A DNA stretch of 64,000 nt, from assembly GCF_030345095.1 (NCBI RefSeq), contig NZ_CP128360.1, positions 682,001 to 746,000 of the forward strand. Direction: 5' to 3'. Under the pieces are notes generated by a model, which was not told where the DNA came from, ran no database searches, and saw only the letters and a program-made list of their open reading frames with translations. Below are positions 25,963 to 34,607 of the stretch, one piece after another (position 1 is the stretch's first letter; the number at the start of each line of letters is the position of its first letter). Source of the stretch: Solwaraspora sp. WMMA2056. Its GTDB lineage: Bacteria > Actinomycetota > Actinomycetes > Mycobacteriales > Micromonosporaceae. The position numbers and the translations under genes are program-made.

Positions 25963-26648
25963 CCGGTCCCTTGTCGATGGATCCACCGGCCGGGCTGCAC
26001 ACCGCCGGGCCGGAGGCGTTGGGTGACGTGCGGCTGCGGGCCGGCGGGGACGGCCTGGTCGTCGGGCGTAACCGGCAGGGCGAGGCGGTGTCGGTACGGC
26101 TGTTCCGTCCCGAACCGACCCGGCTGCTGCTGGTCGGCGGTCTGCGGTGCGCGCAGTTGCTGGCGTTGCGGGCGTTGGCGCTCGGCGCGCACCTGTTCGT
26201 GGCGTCGGCCCGGGAGCCGGACTGGCACGGGTTCGCGCACCAGTGCGGGCTGGGGCGGGAGTCGGTGTCGTTCCTGCCGCCGGGTACCCGGCCGCCGGAT
26301 CCGCCGTCGCCGGCGCATCCGCAGTTGCTGGTGGTCGACGTCGGCCCGTCGGTGGGCGCGCTGCCGGACGTCGGTGCCCCCTGGCGGGCGACCCTGGTGG
26401 TCCGCAGCGATCTGGGCAGTTGGGATCTGGATCCGTTGGTCCGCAGCGACCTGGTGGTGTTCCAGCGGTTGACCGAGGCCGAGGCGGGGCTTGCCGCGTC
26501 GACGTTGGGGTTCACCGGGGCGCAGAGCTGGTTGTCGCGGATCCACCCGGAGATGGTCGGGCTGGTCGGCCAGGGCCGGCTGCAGTGGGTGATGCTGCAT
26601 CCGACGTCGATGGAGGCAGCCCTGCTCGGCCCGGTAGGCCGGCCCTGA
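25959..26648 (+). CDS. Hypothetical protein at the end of the ESX operon
   Basis: This 229-aa protein starts at GTG 25959, inside the eccE stop codon (GTGA). It has no signal peptide or membrane helix. It begins with a beta-rich part (LVVGRNRQGEAVSVRLFRPEP), then RLLLVGGLRCAQLLALRALALGAHLFVAS, which resembles the start of a nucleotide-binding fold but lacks a P-loop. Later strands LLVVDVGPS and RATLVVRSDLG fit a degenerate ATPase-like domain. Such a gene commonly follows eccE in related actinobacteria; its role is unknown. Confidence 0.7.
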   Translation: MTGPLSMDPPAGLHTAGPEALGDVRLRAGGDGLVVGRNRQGEAVSVRLFRPEPTRLLLVGGLRCAQLLALRALALGAHLFVASAREPDWHGFAHQCGLGRESVSFLPPGTRPPDPPSPAHPQLLVVDVGPSVGALPDVGAPWRATLVVRSDLGSWDLDPLVRSDLVVFQRLTEAEAGLAASTLGFTGAQSWLSRIHPEMVGLVGQGRLQWVMLHPTSMEAALLGPVGRP

Positions 26649-26661
26649 CAACGCCGACCAC

Positions 26662-26680
26662 GGGCCGGACGCGCCGGCCC
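26662..26680. terminator. Hairpin between convergent genes
   Basis: GGGCCGG and CCGGCCC form a perfect 7-base stem with a 5-base loop, placed between the end of the ESX operon and the convergent ABC permease gene. It is a plausible bidirectional terminator. Confidence 0.5.
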
Positions 26681-26702
26681 TGACCCGCTGGTTACGGCCC
26701 GG

Positions 26703-28238
26703 TCAGCTGGCGCGTAGTTCGGTCACGTCGGTGGCGCCGCGCAGGAACAGCAGCCCGATGCCGACCGTGGCCAGGGCGGCCAGCACCGCCCCGGCCCCGA
26801 GCAGGGCCAGGTCGTCCAGCGGCACCGGCACCGCGAGGGTGACCCCGGGGTGTTCGATGATGCGGCCGTGCAGCTCCCGGTCCTCAGCGGTCCGGCAGGC
26901 GTCCGCCGGTTCGCAGTATCCGGTCGACTGGGATCCAGAGGAGACCTCGGTGCCGAGTGCCCGGACCAGCATGGTCCCAGCGGCCAGCGCCACCAGGGTC
27001 GCCGGCAGCAGCGGGGTGAGGGTCTGCACCAGGATGGAGCGGGCGAGGACGCCACGCGGCACCCCGGTGGCGACCAGTGCGGCGTTGGCGCGGCGGCGTT
27101 CGACGACGCTCTCGGCGACCGCGACCGCCAGACCGGCGGCGGCGATCGTCAGGCCGAGCAGGACCGCGATGTTCACCAGGGTGACCGCGTTGAAGTAGAA
27201 GCTGTCGTCGCTCGGGTAGTAGGGCTGCCCGCTCTGCTCGGCGAGCAGCCGGCCGACCTGTTCCCGGCTGTCGAACTCGGCCGCCATGTAGGCGCGGTAG
27301 CCGGCGGTGCCGGCACCGAACAGGACGCAGACCAGCAACGCGGCGAAGGTCCGGGCACCGTGCCACGGGTCGGCGGTCAGCCGTCGGGCGGCGAGCAGGG
27401 TCGCGGGGCGGCGGGCCACCCGGTGCAGCAGCTGCCCGCTGACGTAGGAGATCCAGCCGGTGCCGGTGGCGACGCCGATCGCGACGGCGAGCGCGCCGAC
27501 GAAGCCGACCAGGAGTACGATCCACAGTGGTTCACCTCGGCCGACGGTCCAGTCGAGCAGCGGCCGGAACACGAAGGCGAGCGCCAGTCCGCCGAGGATC
27601 AGGACGCCGGGCCACCAGCCGGGTCGGCCGACCCGGCCGCTGCGCCGTACGCCGAACGGTGTGACGACGACGCCGCGCAGCATCGCGGCGGCGACCCCGG
27701 TGGCCAGCAGCGGGATGCCTGCCACGATGAGCAGCAGGGCCCAGGCCGGGGGCAGGACGTCGGTGGGCAGCGGCAGGAGTCCGAGCTCGTCGGGGCGGTG
27801 CAGTAGCCGCCGGCCGACCAGGTAGCCGGCGAGTCCGATGCCGGTGCCGAGCGTAGCGGCCAGCCCGGTTTCGGTGGCGGCCAGCGCCCGGACCTGGTTG
27901 GGGGTGCCGCCGGCCAGCCGGATCGCGGCGAGCCGGCGGCTGCGGGCCGGCGCGCCGAGCCGGGCGCACTGTCCGGCGAGGGCGAGCACCGGGATCGCCA
28001 GCAGGAACAGGGTGATGGCGACGCCGGGCCGCAGGCCGGCTTCGGCGAGCAGCGCCGGGCCGTACTGCGGGGACCGGTTGGAGCGGTCGTCGAAGACCGT
28101 GGGTACGGCGATGACCGTCGCCGCGGCCAGGAAGGTGAGGGTGGCCAGGGACGCGGCGGTGGCGGTGAGGACGATCCGTACGGTGTCGGTGCGGGTGCCG
28201 GCGAGGCCGAGCCGCAGCAGGGCGGTCGGGCGGATCAC
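26703..28238 (-). CDS. FtsX-like ABC transporter permease
   Basis: This 511-aa integral membrane protein of the FtsX/MacB permease type has multiple helices, including a first helix after residue 20 (IVLTATAASLATLTFLAAATVIAV) and a C-terminal group of helices, around an extracytoplasmic loop with two cysteines (GYCEPADACRT). It starts at GTG 28238 with a GTGA overlap onto the ATPase gene. With the ATPase and the PadR regulator it forms a three-gene cassette. The substrate is unknown; related cassettes export peptides or drugs. Confidence 0.85.
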   Translation of the reverse strand: MIRPTALLRLGLAGTRTDTVRIVLTATAASLATLTFLAAATVIAVPTVFDDRSNRSPQYGPALLAEAGLRPGVAITLFLLAIPVLALAGQCARLGAPARSRRLAAIRLAGGTPNQVRALAATETGLAATLGTGIGLAGYLVGRRLLHRPDELGLLPLPTDVLPPAWALLLIVAGIPLLATGVAAAMLRGVVVTPFGVRRSGRVGRPGWWPGVLILGGLALAFVFRPLLDWTVGRGEPLWIVLLVGFVGALAVAIGVATGTGWISYVSGQLLHRVARRPATLLAARRLTADPWHGARTFAALLVCVLFGAGTAGYRAYMAAEFDSREQVGRLLAEQSGQPYYPSDDSFYFNAVTLVNIAVLLGLTIAAAGLAVAVAESVVERRRANAALVATGVPRGVLARSILVQTLTPLLPATLVALAAGTMLVRALGTEVSSGSQSTGYCEPADACRTAEDRELHGRIIEHPGVTLAVPVPLDDLALLGAGAVLAALATVGIGLLFLRGATDVTELRAS

Positions 28239-28945
28239 GACCCGGCCGCCTGGGTGACGACCTGGCCGAGCCCGGCCGGGTCCACCTCGCCGTCACGCAG
28301 CAGGATCTCCCGGTCGGCGTACCCGGCGACGCGGGGTTCGTGGGTGACCAGTACGACGGCGGTCCGCTGTTCGCGGGCGATCCGGACCAGCTGGCCGAGG
28401 ACCTGTTCGCCGGCGAGGCTGTCCAGCGCGCCGGTGGGTTCGTCGGCGAAGAGCACCCGCGGTTCGGTGATCATCGCGCGGGCCATGGCGCAGCGTTGCT
28501 GCTCGCCGCCAGACATCTCGCCGGGTACGGTGTCGGCCCGGTCGGCGACGCCGAGCCGGTCCAGCCAGGTGAGCGCCGCTGTCCGTGCTGCTCGCCGCCC
28601 CGTGCCGGCGAGTAGCAGGGGCAGGGCGACGTTCTCCGCAGCGGTCAGCTCCGGGACGAGCTGGCCGAACTGGAACAGCACCCCGAACTCGGTACGCCGC
28701 AGCACGGCGCGGGCCGATTCGGAGAGCAGGTCGATGCGCTGGTCGCGGTAGTGGACCTCGCCGGCGTCCGGGCGCAGGATGCCGGCGAGGCAGTGCAGCA
28801 GGGTGGACTTGCCGCAGCCGCTCGGTCCGGTGACGGCGACGATCTCGCCTTCGGCGACGTCGAGGGTGACGCCGCGCAGCGCCGGGGTGGCGCCGTACGA
28901 GCGGACCACTCCCCGGCCGGCGAGCACCGTTTCGCTGGTTGTCAC
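28235..28945 (-). CDS. ABC transporter ATP-binding protein (MacB/LolD type)
   Basis: This 236-aa ATPase has Walker A GPSGCGKST, Q-loop FQFGQLVPELTAAENV, signature MSGGEQQR and Walker B VLFADEPTGALDS, followed by the switch His in LVTHEPRV. The ADEPTGALDS form is typical of FtsX-permease partners. GTG 28945 overlaps the PadR stop by 4 bases and its own stop overlaps the permease start, so all three genes are translationally coupled. It is closely related to the ATPase of the mirror cassette at 30109. Confidence 0.92.
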   Translation of the reverse strand: MTTSETVLAGRGVVRSYGATPALRGVTLDVAEGEIVAVTGPSGCGKSTLLHCLAGILRPDAGEVHYRDQRIDLLSESARAVLRRTEFGVLFQFGQLVPELTAAENVALPLLLAGTGRRAARTAALTWLDRLGVADRADTVPGEMSGGEQQRCAMARAMITEPRVLFADEPTGALDSLAGEQVLGQLVRIAREQRTAVVLVTHEPRVAGYADREILLRDGEVDPAGLGQVVTQAAGS

Positions 28946-29478
28946 TGGTGCACCTCCCGGTGCAGGTCGGCGACGCGCCCGACGGTGGCGTCGAGCCAGC
29001 GCAGGTCGGCGTCGAGATGGTTGATGGCGTAGTCGGCGGCGACGATCTCGCCGAGGGTGGCGTCGGGGGTGGTCTTGGTGCGGGTGAGTTCGCGGATCCG
29101 GGCGGCGTGTGCGGCGCGTTGGGCGGCCAGGTAGCGCCGGGCGCGCTGCGGGTCGTCGATCAGCAGGGCGACGACGACCTTGGCGAGCAGGGCGCTGGTG
29201 ACGTACGGGGCGGGTGCCTCGATGGCGTCGAGCCAGGTGTCGAGGGCGGCCCGGCCGGTGTCGGTGAGGGCGTACGAGGTGCGGTCGGGTCCGGCGGCGC
29301 GGTCGCGCTGCGCCTCCTCGACGAGGCCGTCGCGCTGCATCCGGCCGAGGGTGGCGTAGACCTGGCCGAACGCGATGGGTTTGGCGCGGGGCAGCCGCTG
29401 GTCGTGGTCGCGTTTGAGCTCGTAGCCGTGCCGGGGGCCACGGGACAGCAGCCCGAGGAGAACGTGGACGGTGGACAC
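28942..29478 (-). CDS. PadR-family transcriptional regulator
   Basis: This 178-aa protein has the PadR winged helix (VHVLLGLLSRGPRHGYELKRDHD, then FGQVYATLGRMQRDGLVEE) and a C-terminal helical dimerisation domain (PF10400-like). It starts at GTG 29478 with no clear ribosome site, so a leaderless or nearly leaderless mRNA is likely. The 19-base palindrome at 29487-29505 just upstream is its probable operator. It leads the ABC cassette and presumably represses it until a substrate binds. Confidence 0.88.
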   Translation of the reverse strand: MSTVHVLLGLLSRGPRHGYELKRDHDQRLPRAKPIAFGQVYATLGRMQRDGLVEEAQRDRAAGPDRTSYALTDTGRAALDTWLDAIEAPAPYVTSALLAKVVVALLIDDPQRARRYLAAQRAAHAARIRELTRTKTTPDATLGEIVAADYAINHLDADLRWLDATVGRVADLHREVHQ

Positions 29479-29486
29479 CTGGCCAA

Positions 29487-29505
29487 CTATTCACTGAGCG
29501 AATAG
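29487..29505. promoter_or_regulatory. Probable operator of the minus-strand PadR cassette
   Basis: CTATTCACTGAGCGAATAG is an inverted repeat with arms CTATTC/GAATAG plus an inner CT/AG pair, with one mismatched position. It ends 9 bases upstream of the PadR start, right where a leaderless promoter would sit, as expected for autoregulation. Confidence 0.65.
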
Positions 29506-29548
29506 CCGCTGTCAACCGATTCGCTGGCCGGGTCGGCCCGCCGGCCTA

Positions 29549-29568
29549 TATACACCGGGTGTATACAC
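29549..29568. promoter_or_regulatory. Probable operator and promoter of the plus-strand PadR cassette
   Basis: TATACACCGGGTGTATA (29549-29565) is a perfect 7+3+7 palindrome, overlapped by the perfect 10-base palindrome GTGTATACAC (29559-29568). A TACAGT -10-like hexamer at 29575-29580 precedes the ATG at 29588, leaving almost no leader. The operator sequence is unrelated to the one at 29487, so the two regulators probably do not cross-talk. Confidence 0.65.
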
Positions 29569-29587
29569 CTGGGGTACAGTGACGGCC

Positions 29588-30112
29588 ATGTCCCTCGGTC
29601 AGACCTTCCTCGGGCTGCTGGAGTCCGCCCCCCGGCACGGCTACGACCTGAAACGCGCCTACGACGAACGGTTCGCCCGCGGCAAGCCGCTGCACTTCGG
29701 GCAGGTCTACTCGACCCTGTCCCGGCTGCTGCGCGACGGCCTCGTCGAGGTCGACGGCGTGGTCCCCGGCGACGGCCCGGAACGCAAGCGGTACGCGATC
29801 ACCGACGCCGGTGTCTCCGACGTCGCCCAGTGGCTGCGCCAACCCGAGAAGCCCGACGTCTACCTGCAGAACACCCTCTACACCAAGGTCGTGCTGGCGC
29901 TGCTCACCGGCCGGCCCGCCGCCGACCTGCTGGACGTGCAGCGCGCCGAGCACCTGCGGCTGATGCGCGAGCTGACCCGCCGCAAGACCGGCGGCGACCT
30001 CGCCGACCAGCTCATCTGCGACCACGCCCTGTTCCACCTGGAAGCCGACCTGCGGTGGCTGGAGCTGACCGCCGCCCGGCTCGACCAACTCGCCAAGGAG
30101 CTGCACCGGTGA
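29588..30112 (+). CDS. PadR-family transcriptional regulator
   Basis: This 174-aa PadR protein is paralogous to the one at 28942: FLGLLESAPRHGYDLKRAYDERF, then FGQVYSTLSRLLRDGLVEV, and a C-terminal helical domain (AEHLRLMRELTRRK). Start ATG 29588 is chosen; GTG 29579 is possible but would lie on the -10 region. There is no ribosome site, which fits leaderless translation. It is the first gene of the plus-strand cassette and its stop overlaps the ATPase start (GTGA). The palindromes just upstream are its likely binding site. Confidence 0.88.
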   Translation: MSLGQTFLGLLESAPRHGYDLKRAYDERFARGKPLHFGQVYSTLSRLLRDGLVEVDGVVPGDGPERKRYAITDAGVSDVAQWLRQPEKPDVYLQNTLYTKVVLALLTGRPAADLLDVQRAEHLRLMRELTRRKTGGDLADQLICDHALFHLEADLRWLELTAARLDQLAKELHR

Positions 30113-30789
30113 CGACACCCCTGCTGTACGCCGAGGAGCTGCACAAGTCGTTCGGGGCGACGCCGGCACTGGCCGGGGCGTCGATCCGGATCGTCGCCGG
30201 CGAGGTGGTCGCGATCATGGGACCGTCCGGATCCGGCAAGTCCACCCTGCTGCACTGCCTGGCCGGGATCAGCCGACCCGACTCGGGGTGGGTCGGCTAC
30301 CGCGACCAGGACGTGACCGCCATGTCCGACGTACGGCGCAGCGCGCTGCGCCGTACCGACTTCGGGTTCATCTTCCAGTTCGGGCAGCTGGTGCCGGAGC
30401 TGACCGCCGTCGAGAACGTCGCGCTGCCGTTGCGGCTCAACCGGGTCGGCCGCCGCGACGCGCAGCGGCGGGCCACCGACTGGCTGGACCGGCTGGAGGT
30501 CGGCGACGTCGCCGACAAGCGGCCCGGCGAGATGTCCGGCGGGCAGGGCCAACGGGTGGCGATCGCCCGTGCCCTGGTCGGCGAGCCGTCGGTGGTCTTC
30601 GCCGACGAGCCGACCGGGGCCCTCGACTCGCTCAACGGCGAGCGGGTGATGCAGCTGCTGACCGCCGCCGCCCGCGACGCCACCACGGCCGTGGTGCTGG
30701 TGACCCACGAGCCACGGGTCGCCGCGTACGCCGACCGGGAGGTCGTGGTCCGCGACGGCCGCACCCGCGACCTGGCGCTGGCCCGATGA
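30109..30789 (+). CDS. ABC transporter ATP-binding protein (MacB/LolD type)
   Basis: This 226-aa ATPase has Walker A GPSGSGKST, Q-loop FQFGQLVPELTAVENV, signature MSGGQGQR, Walker B VVFADEPTGALDS and switch His in LVTHEPRV. It is very similar to the ATPase at 28235, so the two cassettes descend from a duplication. It overlaps the PadR gene by GTGA and the permease by ATGA. It energises the 787-aa permease encoded next. Confidence 0.92.
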   Translation: MTTPLLYAEELHKSFGATPALAGASIRIVAGEVVAIMGPSGSGKSTLLHCLAGISRPDSGWVGYRDQDVTAMSDVRRSALRRTDFGFIFQFGQLVPELTAVENVALPLRLNRVGRRDAQRRATDWLDRLEVGDVADKRPGEMSGGQGQRVAIARALVGEPSVVFADEPTGALDSLNGERVMQLLTAAARDATTAVVLVTHEPRVAAYADREVVVRDGRTRDLALAR

Positions 30790-33149
30790 CCGGGCCGCGC
30801 AGCACCCGGCTGCGTTACACCAGACAGCGTGGCGGTGGGCTCGGCCGGCTCGGTTACGACGTCGCCTTCGGGGCCCGGCTGGCGTTCAGCGGCGGCCGGG
30901 ACGGCTGGACCCGGGCGATCTTCACCGCCGTCGGCGTCGGCATCGGGGTGGCGATGCTGCTGCTCGCCGCCTCGGTGCCGGGTGCCCTCGCGGCCCGCGA
31001 GGAGCGCGGCGCGGCCCGAGCCGGAGGGTACATTCAGGACAGCACCGGTGACGCGCTGCTGTTCGCCTACTCCGACACGATCTTCCGGAACCAGGGGGTC
31101 TGGGGCCGCACCATTGCGGCCGAAGGGCCGCAGGCACCGGTGCCGCCCGGGGTGGCGGCGCTGCCCGGACCCGGCGAAGCGGTCGTGTCACCGGCGCTGG
31201 CCGAGCTGCTGGCCGGCCCGGACGGCGCGCTGCTGGCACCCAGGATCGGCGAGCGGATCGTCGGCCAGATCGGCCCGGAGGGTCTGACCGGACCCGCCGA
31301 ACTGGCCTTCTACCGGGGCAGTACCGACCTGGACCCGGAGCTGAGCAACCGGGTCACCGCGTTCGGCGGTGGGGGCCCGAACGAAGTGCTCGGCCCGGTC
31401 CTCACTCTGCTCGTCGTGATCATCTTCGTGGTGCTGTTGCTGCCGATCGTCGTCTTCCTCGGCGCGGCGGTCCGATTCGGCGGCGCCGCCCGGGACCGCC
31501 GGTTGGCGGCACTGCGGCTGGCCGGCGCCGACCACCGGATGATCGGCCGGTTCGCCGCAGGCGAGGCGCTCACCGGTGCGTTGCTCGGGCTGGTTGTCGG
31601 CGCCGCACTGTTCCTGATCGGCCGGCAGATCACCCCGCTGGTGCAGGTCTCGGACCTCAGCGTCTTCGCCGCCGACGTACGCCCGCCCGCCGTACTGGTG
31701 GCGCTGGCCGTGGTCGCCGCACCGCTGGCCGCCGTCGCGGTCGGCCTGATCGCGCTGCGCGGCGTCGTCGCCGAACCCCTCGGGGTGGTACGCCGGGCCA
31801 CGCCCCGCCGCCGCCGGCCCGGGTGGCGCCTGGCGGTGCCATTGGCCGGGCTGGCCCTGCTCTATCCGCTGCTGCGCGGCGGGATCTCCAGTTTCGACGC
31901 GCTGGCCCAGTACCAGGTCGCCGCCGGGGCGGTACTGATGCTGATCGGCGTGGTGACGCTACTGCCGTGGCTGATCGAGACGACCGTACGCCGGATGCGC
32001 GGTGGGCCGGTCGCCTGGCAGCTGGCGGTCCGCCGGCTCCAGGTCGACGGTGCCGGCAACGCCCGGCTGGTCTCCGGGGTCGCGGTCGCGGTGGCCGGCA
32101 CGATAGCGCTGCAGGGCCTGTTCATCGGCATCGAGGACGACTTCACCCGGAGCACCGGCGCGGATCCGACCCGGGCCAGTCATTCCCTGTACGTCGGATC
32201 GCCTACCGGCGGACAGGCGGACAGGCTGCTGGCCCGGGTCGCCGAGGTGCCCGGAGTCGAGTCGGTCCGTGGATTCCGTACCACCGGTGTCACCGCCGGG
32301 TCGGGCGACGTCCAGGTGTGGGATCAGCTGACCGTCGCCGACTGCGCGGTACTGGCCGACCTGATCGCCGTGACCGACTGCGCCGACGGTGACGTCTTCC
32401 TCGTCACGCCGCCCGATGCCGCCGTCCGCGCCGGGACCGCACCGCCGGCGCCGGTGGCGGCTACCACCCGGCCGGGCGACCGGCTGCAGGTCGGCGAGGA
32501 TCAGTACGGGTGGACGCTCCCGCCTACTGTGCGCACCGCCGAGCCACGCGTCGACCCGTGGGGCGGCCAGTTACGAGGGATCTTCGCCACCACGGGAGCG
32601 ATCGACCCCACCGTGCCCGGACCGATGACGATCCAGGCGTACCTGACCATCGACCCGACCGTGCCGGACGCGGTCGAACGGGTCCGCAACCTCGCGGCCA
32701 CGGCCGGGGTGAACGGGCAGGTCTCCGCCCTGTCGACGAACGAACAGGCCCGGCAGTACGTCAACATCCGGCGCGGGCTGACCGTCGGCATCGTCGTCAC
32801 CCTGCTGCTGATCGGCGCCAGCCTGCTGGTCAGCACGCTGGAGCAGTTGCGGGAGCGACGCCGGTTGCTGGCGATGCTGGCCGCCTTCGGCACCCCACGG
32901 CGGGTGCTCGGCTGGGCGGTCCTCTGGCAGCAGCTGGTGCCGGTGCTGATCGGCACGGCCCTGGCGGTCGTCGCCGGGCTCGGTCTCGGCGCGGTACTGC
33001 TCGGCATGGTCGGGCGCAGCCTGGCGTTCTCCTGGTGGAGTGTGGCCGGCGCGAGTGCGCTCGGTGCCGGGGCGGCGATCGGAGTCACCGTCGCCAGCCT
33101 GCCGGTGCTGTGGCGGCTGATGCGCGCCGACGGGCTGCGCACCGAGTAG
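30786..33149 (+). CDS. FtsX-like ABC transporter permease, large form
   Basis: This 787-aa membrane protein has two FtsX-like halves. After an N-terminal helix near residues 35-60 comes an extracytoplasmic domain, then a helix cluster (VLTLLVVIIFVVLLLPIVVFLG and following), a second large loop with two cysteines (VADCAVLADLIAVTDC), and a last group of three helices. It is longer than the 511-aa permease of the opposite cassette, so the duplicated cassettes have diverged. ATG 30786 overlaps the ATPase stop. Substrate unknown. Confidence 0.87.
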   Translation: MTGPRSTRLRYTRQRGGGLGRLGYDVAFGARLAFSGGRDGWTRAIFTAVGVGIGVAMLLLAASVPGALAAREERGAARAGGYIQDSTGDALLFAYSDTIFRNQGVWGRTIAAEGPQAPVPPGVAALPGPGEAVVSPALAELLAGPDGALLAPRIGERIVGQIGPEGLTGPAELAFYRGSTDLDPELSNRVTAFGGGGPNEVLGPVLTLLVVIIFVVLLLPIVVFLGAAVRFGGAARDRRLAALRLAGADHRMIGRFAAGEALTGALLGLVVGAALFLIGRQITPLVQVSDLSVFAADVRPPAVLVALAVVAAPLAAVAVGLIALRGVVAEPLGVVRRATPRRRRPGWRLAVPLAGLALLYPLLRGGISSFDALAQYQVAAGAVLMLIGVVTLLPWLIETTVRRMRGGPVAWQLAVRRLQVDGAGNARLVSGVAVAVAGTIALQGLFIGIEDDFTRSTGADPTRASHSLYVGSPTGGQADRLLARVAEVPGVESVRGFRTTGVTAGSGDVQVWDQLTVADCAVLADLIAVTDCADGDVFLVTPPDAAVRAGTAPPAPVAATTRPGDRLQVGEDQYGWTLPPTVRTAEPRVDPWGGQLRGIFATTGAIDPTVPGPMTIQAYLTIDPTVPDAVERVRNLAATAGVNGQVSALSTNEQARQYVNIRRGLTVGIVVTLLLIGASLLVSTLEQLRERRRLLAMLAAFGTPRRVLGWAVLWQQLVPVLIGTALAVVAGLGLGAVLLGMVGRSLAFSWWSVAGASALGAGAAIGVTVASLPVLWRLMRADGLRTE

Positions 33150-33182
33150 GGCGCACGCTCCCCCGGCCCGACCGGGTGCGAC

Positions 33183-34469
33183 TCAGACCCCGGACGGGAA
33201 GGTCTCGGGTTCCCGCAGGTCGACGTGGGGGGTACGCAGCGGCCGTACCCCCCGGCTGCGGTCGAACCAGCAGAACGCGTCGTAGCGGTCGCCGAGGACG
33301 GTCGGCACGTAGTTGCCGTGCCGTTCCCGGTGCGGCCGGTAGACGACCCCGATCGCCCGGTGGTCCCGCTCGTCGGTGAGCAGGTCCGGTCCGCCGTCGG
33401 CCGGGAAGACGAACAACGCCTCGGCCGGGGCGACGGCGGACAGTTCCGCTTCGAGCGACCCCGGCCGGGCCGGCGGTACGGGCATCAGCCGCATCGGCGC
33501 ACCCCACGAGTCCCCGGCCACCACCGTGCCCTGGTAGGTGCCGAAGCCGACCAGCACGACCTGCTCCCGGCCGTACCGCTCGCGGGCCAGCTGTCCGATG
33601 TTGACCTCGCCGAGGTCGGCCATGTCGGTGGCGCGGGCGTCCCCGACGTGGGTGTTGTGCGCCCAGACCACGGCCTTCGAGGTCGGGCCGTAGTGGTCGA
33701 GCAGCCGGTCGAGGGTGTCGTCCATGTGCCGGTCCCGGACGTTCCAGGAGAGTCGGCCGCCGGCCAGCAGCGCCCGGTAGTAGCGTTCGGCACCGGCCAC
33801 GACCTCGGCGTTCTGCCAGGCCCCGAAGCTGCCGGCACCGTCGGCGGCGGCTGCGGCCCGCAGCTGGACCAGCAGGTCGGTCACCTCCGCCTCGCAGCCG
33901 GCCGGGACCAGCCGCAGGGCCGAGGCGTAGTCCTGCGGGTCCTCGCCGTACGGTTCGAAGCAGCGGTACGCGGCCAGCGCCGCCGGCACCTGGTCGGGCC
34001 GGTGCTCGCGCAGGTGGACCAGGATCTCCCGCAGCGACTCCCACAGCGAGTAGACGTCGAGGCCGTGGAAGCCGACCCGGGCGGCCTCGCCGACCGAGTC
34101 GTTGTGCCGACGCAGCCACCGGCAGAAGTCGACCACCTCGTCGTTGGCCCACATCCAGGTCGGCCACCGTTCGAAGCTGATCAGTGCGTCGCGGGGGTCG
34201 CGCGGGGCGTCGAGGCGGCCCCGTACGCTGCGGTCGACCCGGTCGCAGTCAGGCCAGTCGCCTTCGACGGCGACGAACGAGAAGCCACGTTCGGTGACGA
34301 GCCGACGGGTGAGCGCGGCCCGCCAGGCGTAGAACTCGTGGGTGCCGTGGCTGGCCTCGCCGAGCATCACCACGCGGGCGTCACCGACCCGCTCGATCAG
34401 CGGATCGAGGTCGTCGGCGCTGGTCAGCGGAGTCGCCAGCGCGGCGAGGTCAGCGGCAGGTCGGGCCAC
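33183..34469 (-). CDS. Erythromycin-esterase-family protein
   Basis: This 428-aa protein of the EreA/ChaN-like erythromycin esterase family shows the conserved blocks VVMLGEASHGTHEFY, FVAVEGDWPDC, VGFHGLDVYSLWESL and VWAHNTHVGDAR, with the His/Glu residues expected at the active site. Family members from resistance plasmids open the macrolide lactone ring, but most chromosomal members have unknown substrates, so a macrolide-resistance role should not be assumed. Start GTG 34469 has no clear ribosome site. The gene is convergent with the ABC permease and divergent from the next gene. Confidence 0.87.
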   Translation of the reverse strand: MARPAADLAALATPLTSADDLDPLIERVGDARVVMLGEASHGTHEFYAWRAALTRRLVTERGFSFVAVEGDWPDCDRVDRSVRGRLDAPRDPRDALISFERWPTWMWANDEVVDFCRWLRRHNDSVGEAARVGFHGLDVYSLWESLREILVHLREHRPDQVPAALAAYRCFEPYGEDPQDYASALRLVPAGCEAEVTDLLVQLRAAAAADGAGSFGAWQNAEVVAGAERYYRALLAGGRLSWNVRDRHMDDTLDRLLDHYGPTSKAVVWAHNTHVGDARATDMADLGEVNIGQLARERYGREQVVLVGFGTYQGTVVAGDSWGAPMRLMPVPPARPGSLEAELSAVAPAEALFVFPADGGPDLLTDERDHRAIGVVYRPHRERHGNYVPTVLGDRYDAFCWFDRSRGVRPLRTPHVDLREPETFPSGV

Positions 34470-34607
34470 CGGGCCCGGGTACCCGGCGACCTGCCGGCGA
34501 AACGCGCGACCGGCGCGGGCCGGTTTGCCGGCGGGACGCGGGGCCGGCGCGGCCCGCTACCGCATGTGACGGGTGGTGCGGGCGGGTTCGGGATAGGCTG
34601 ACTCAGC

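Noticed and set aside
33183-34469. Calling the gene a macrolide-resistance ere gene
   Set aside because: The family is confirmed by motifs, but chromosomal relatives have diverse or unknown substrates, so no resistance call is justified.
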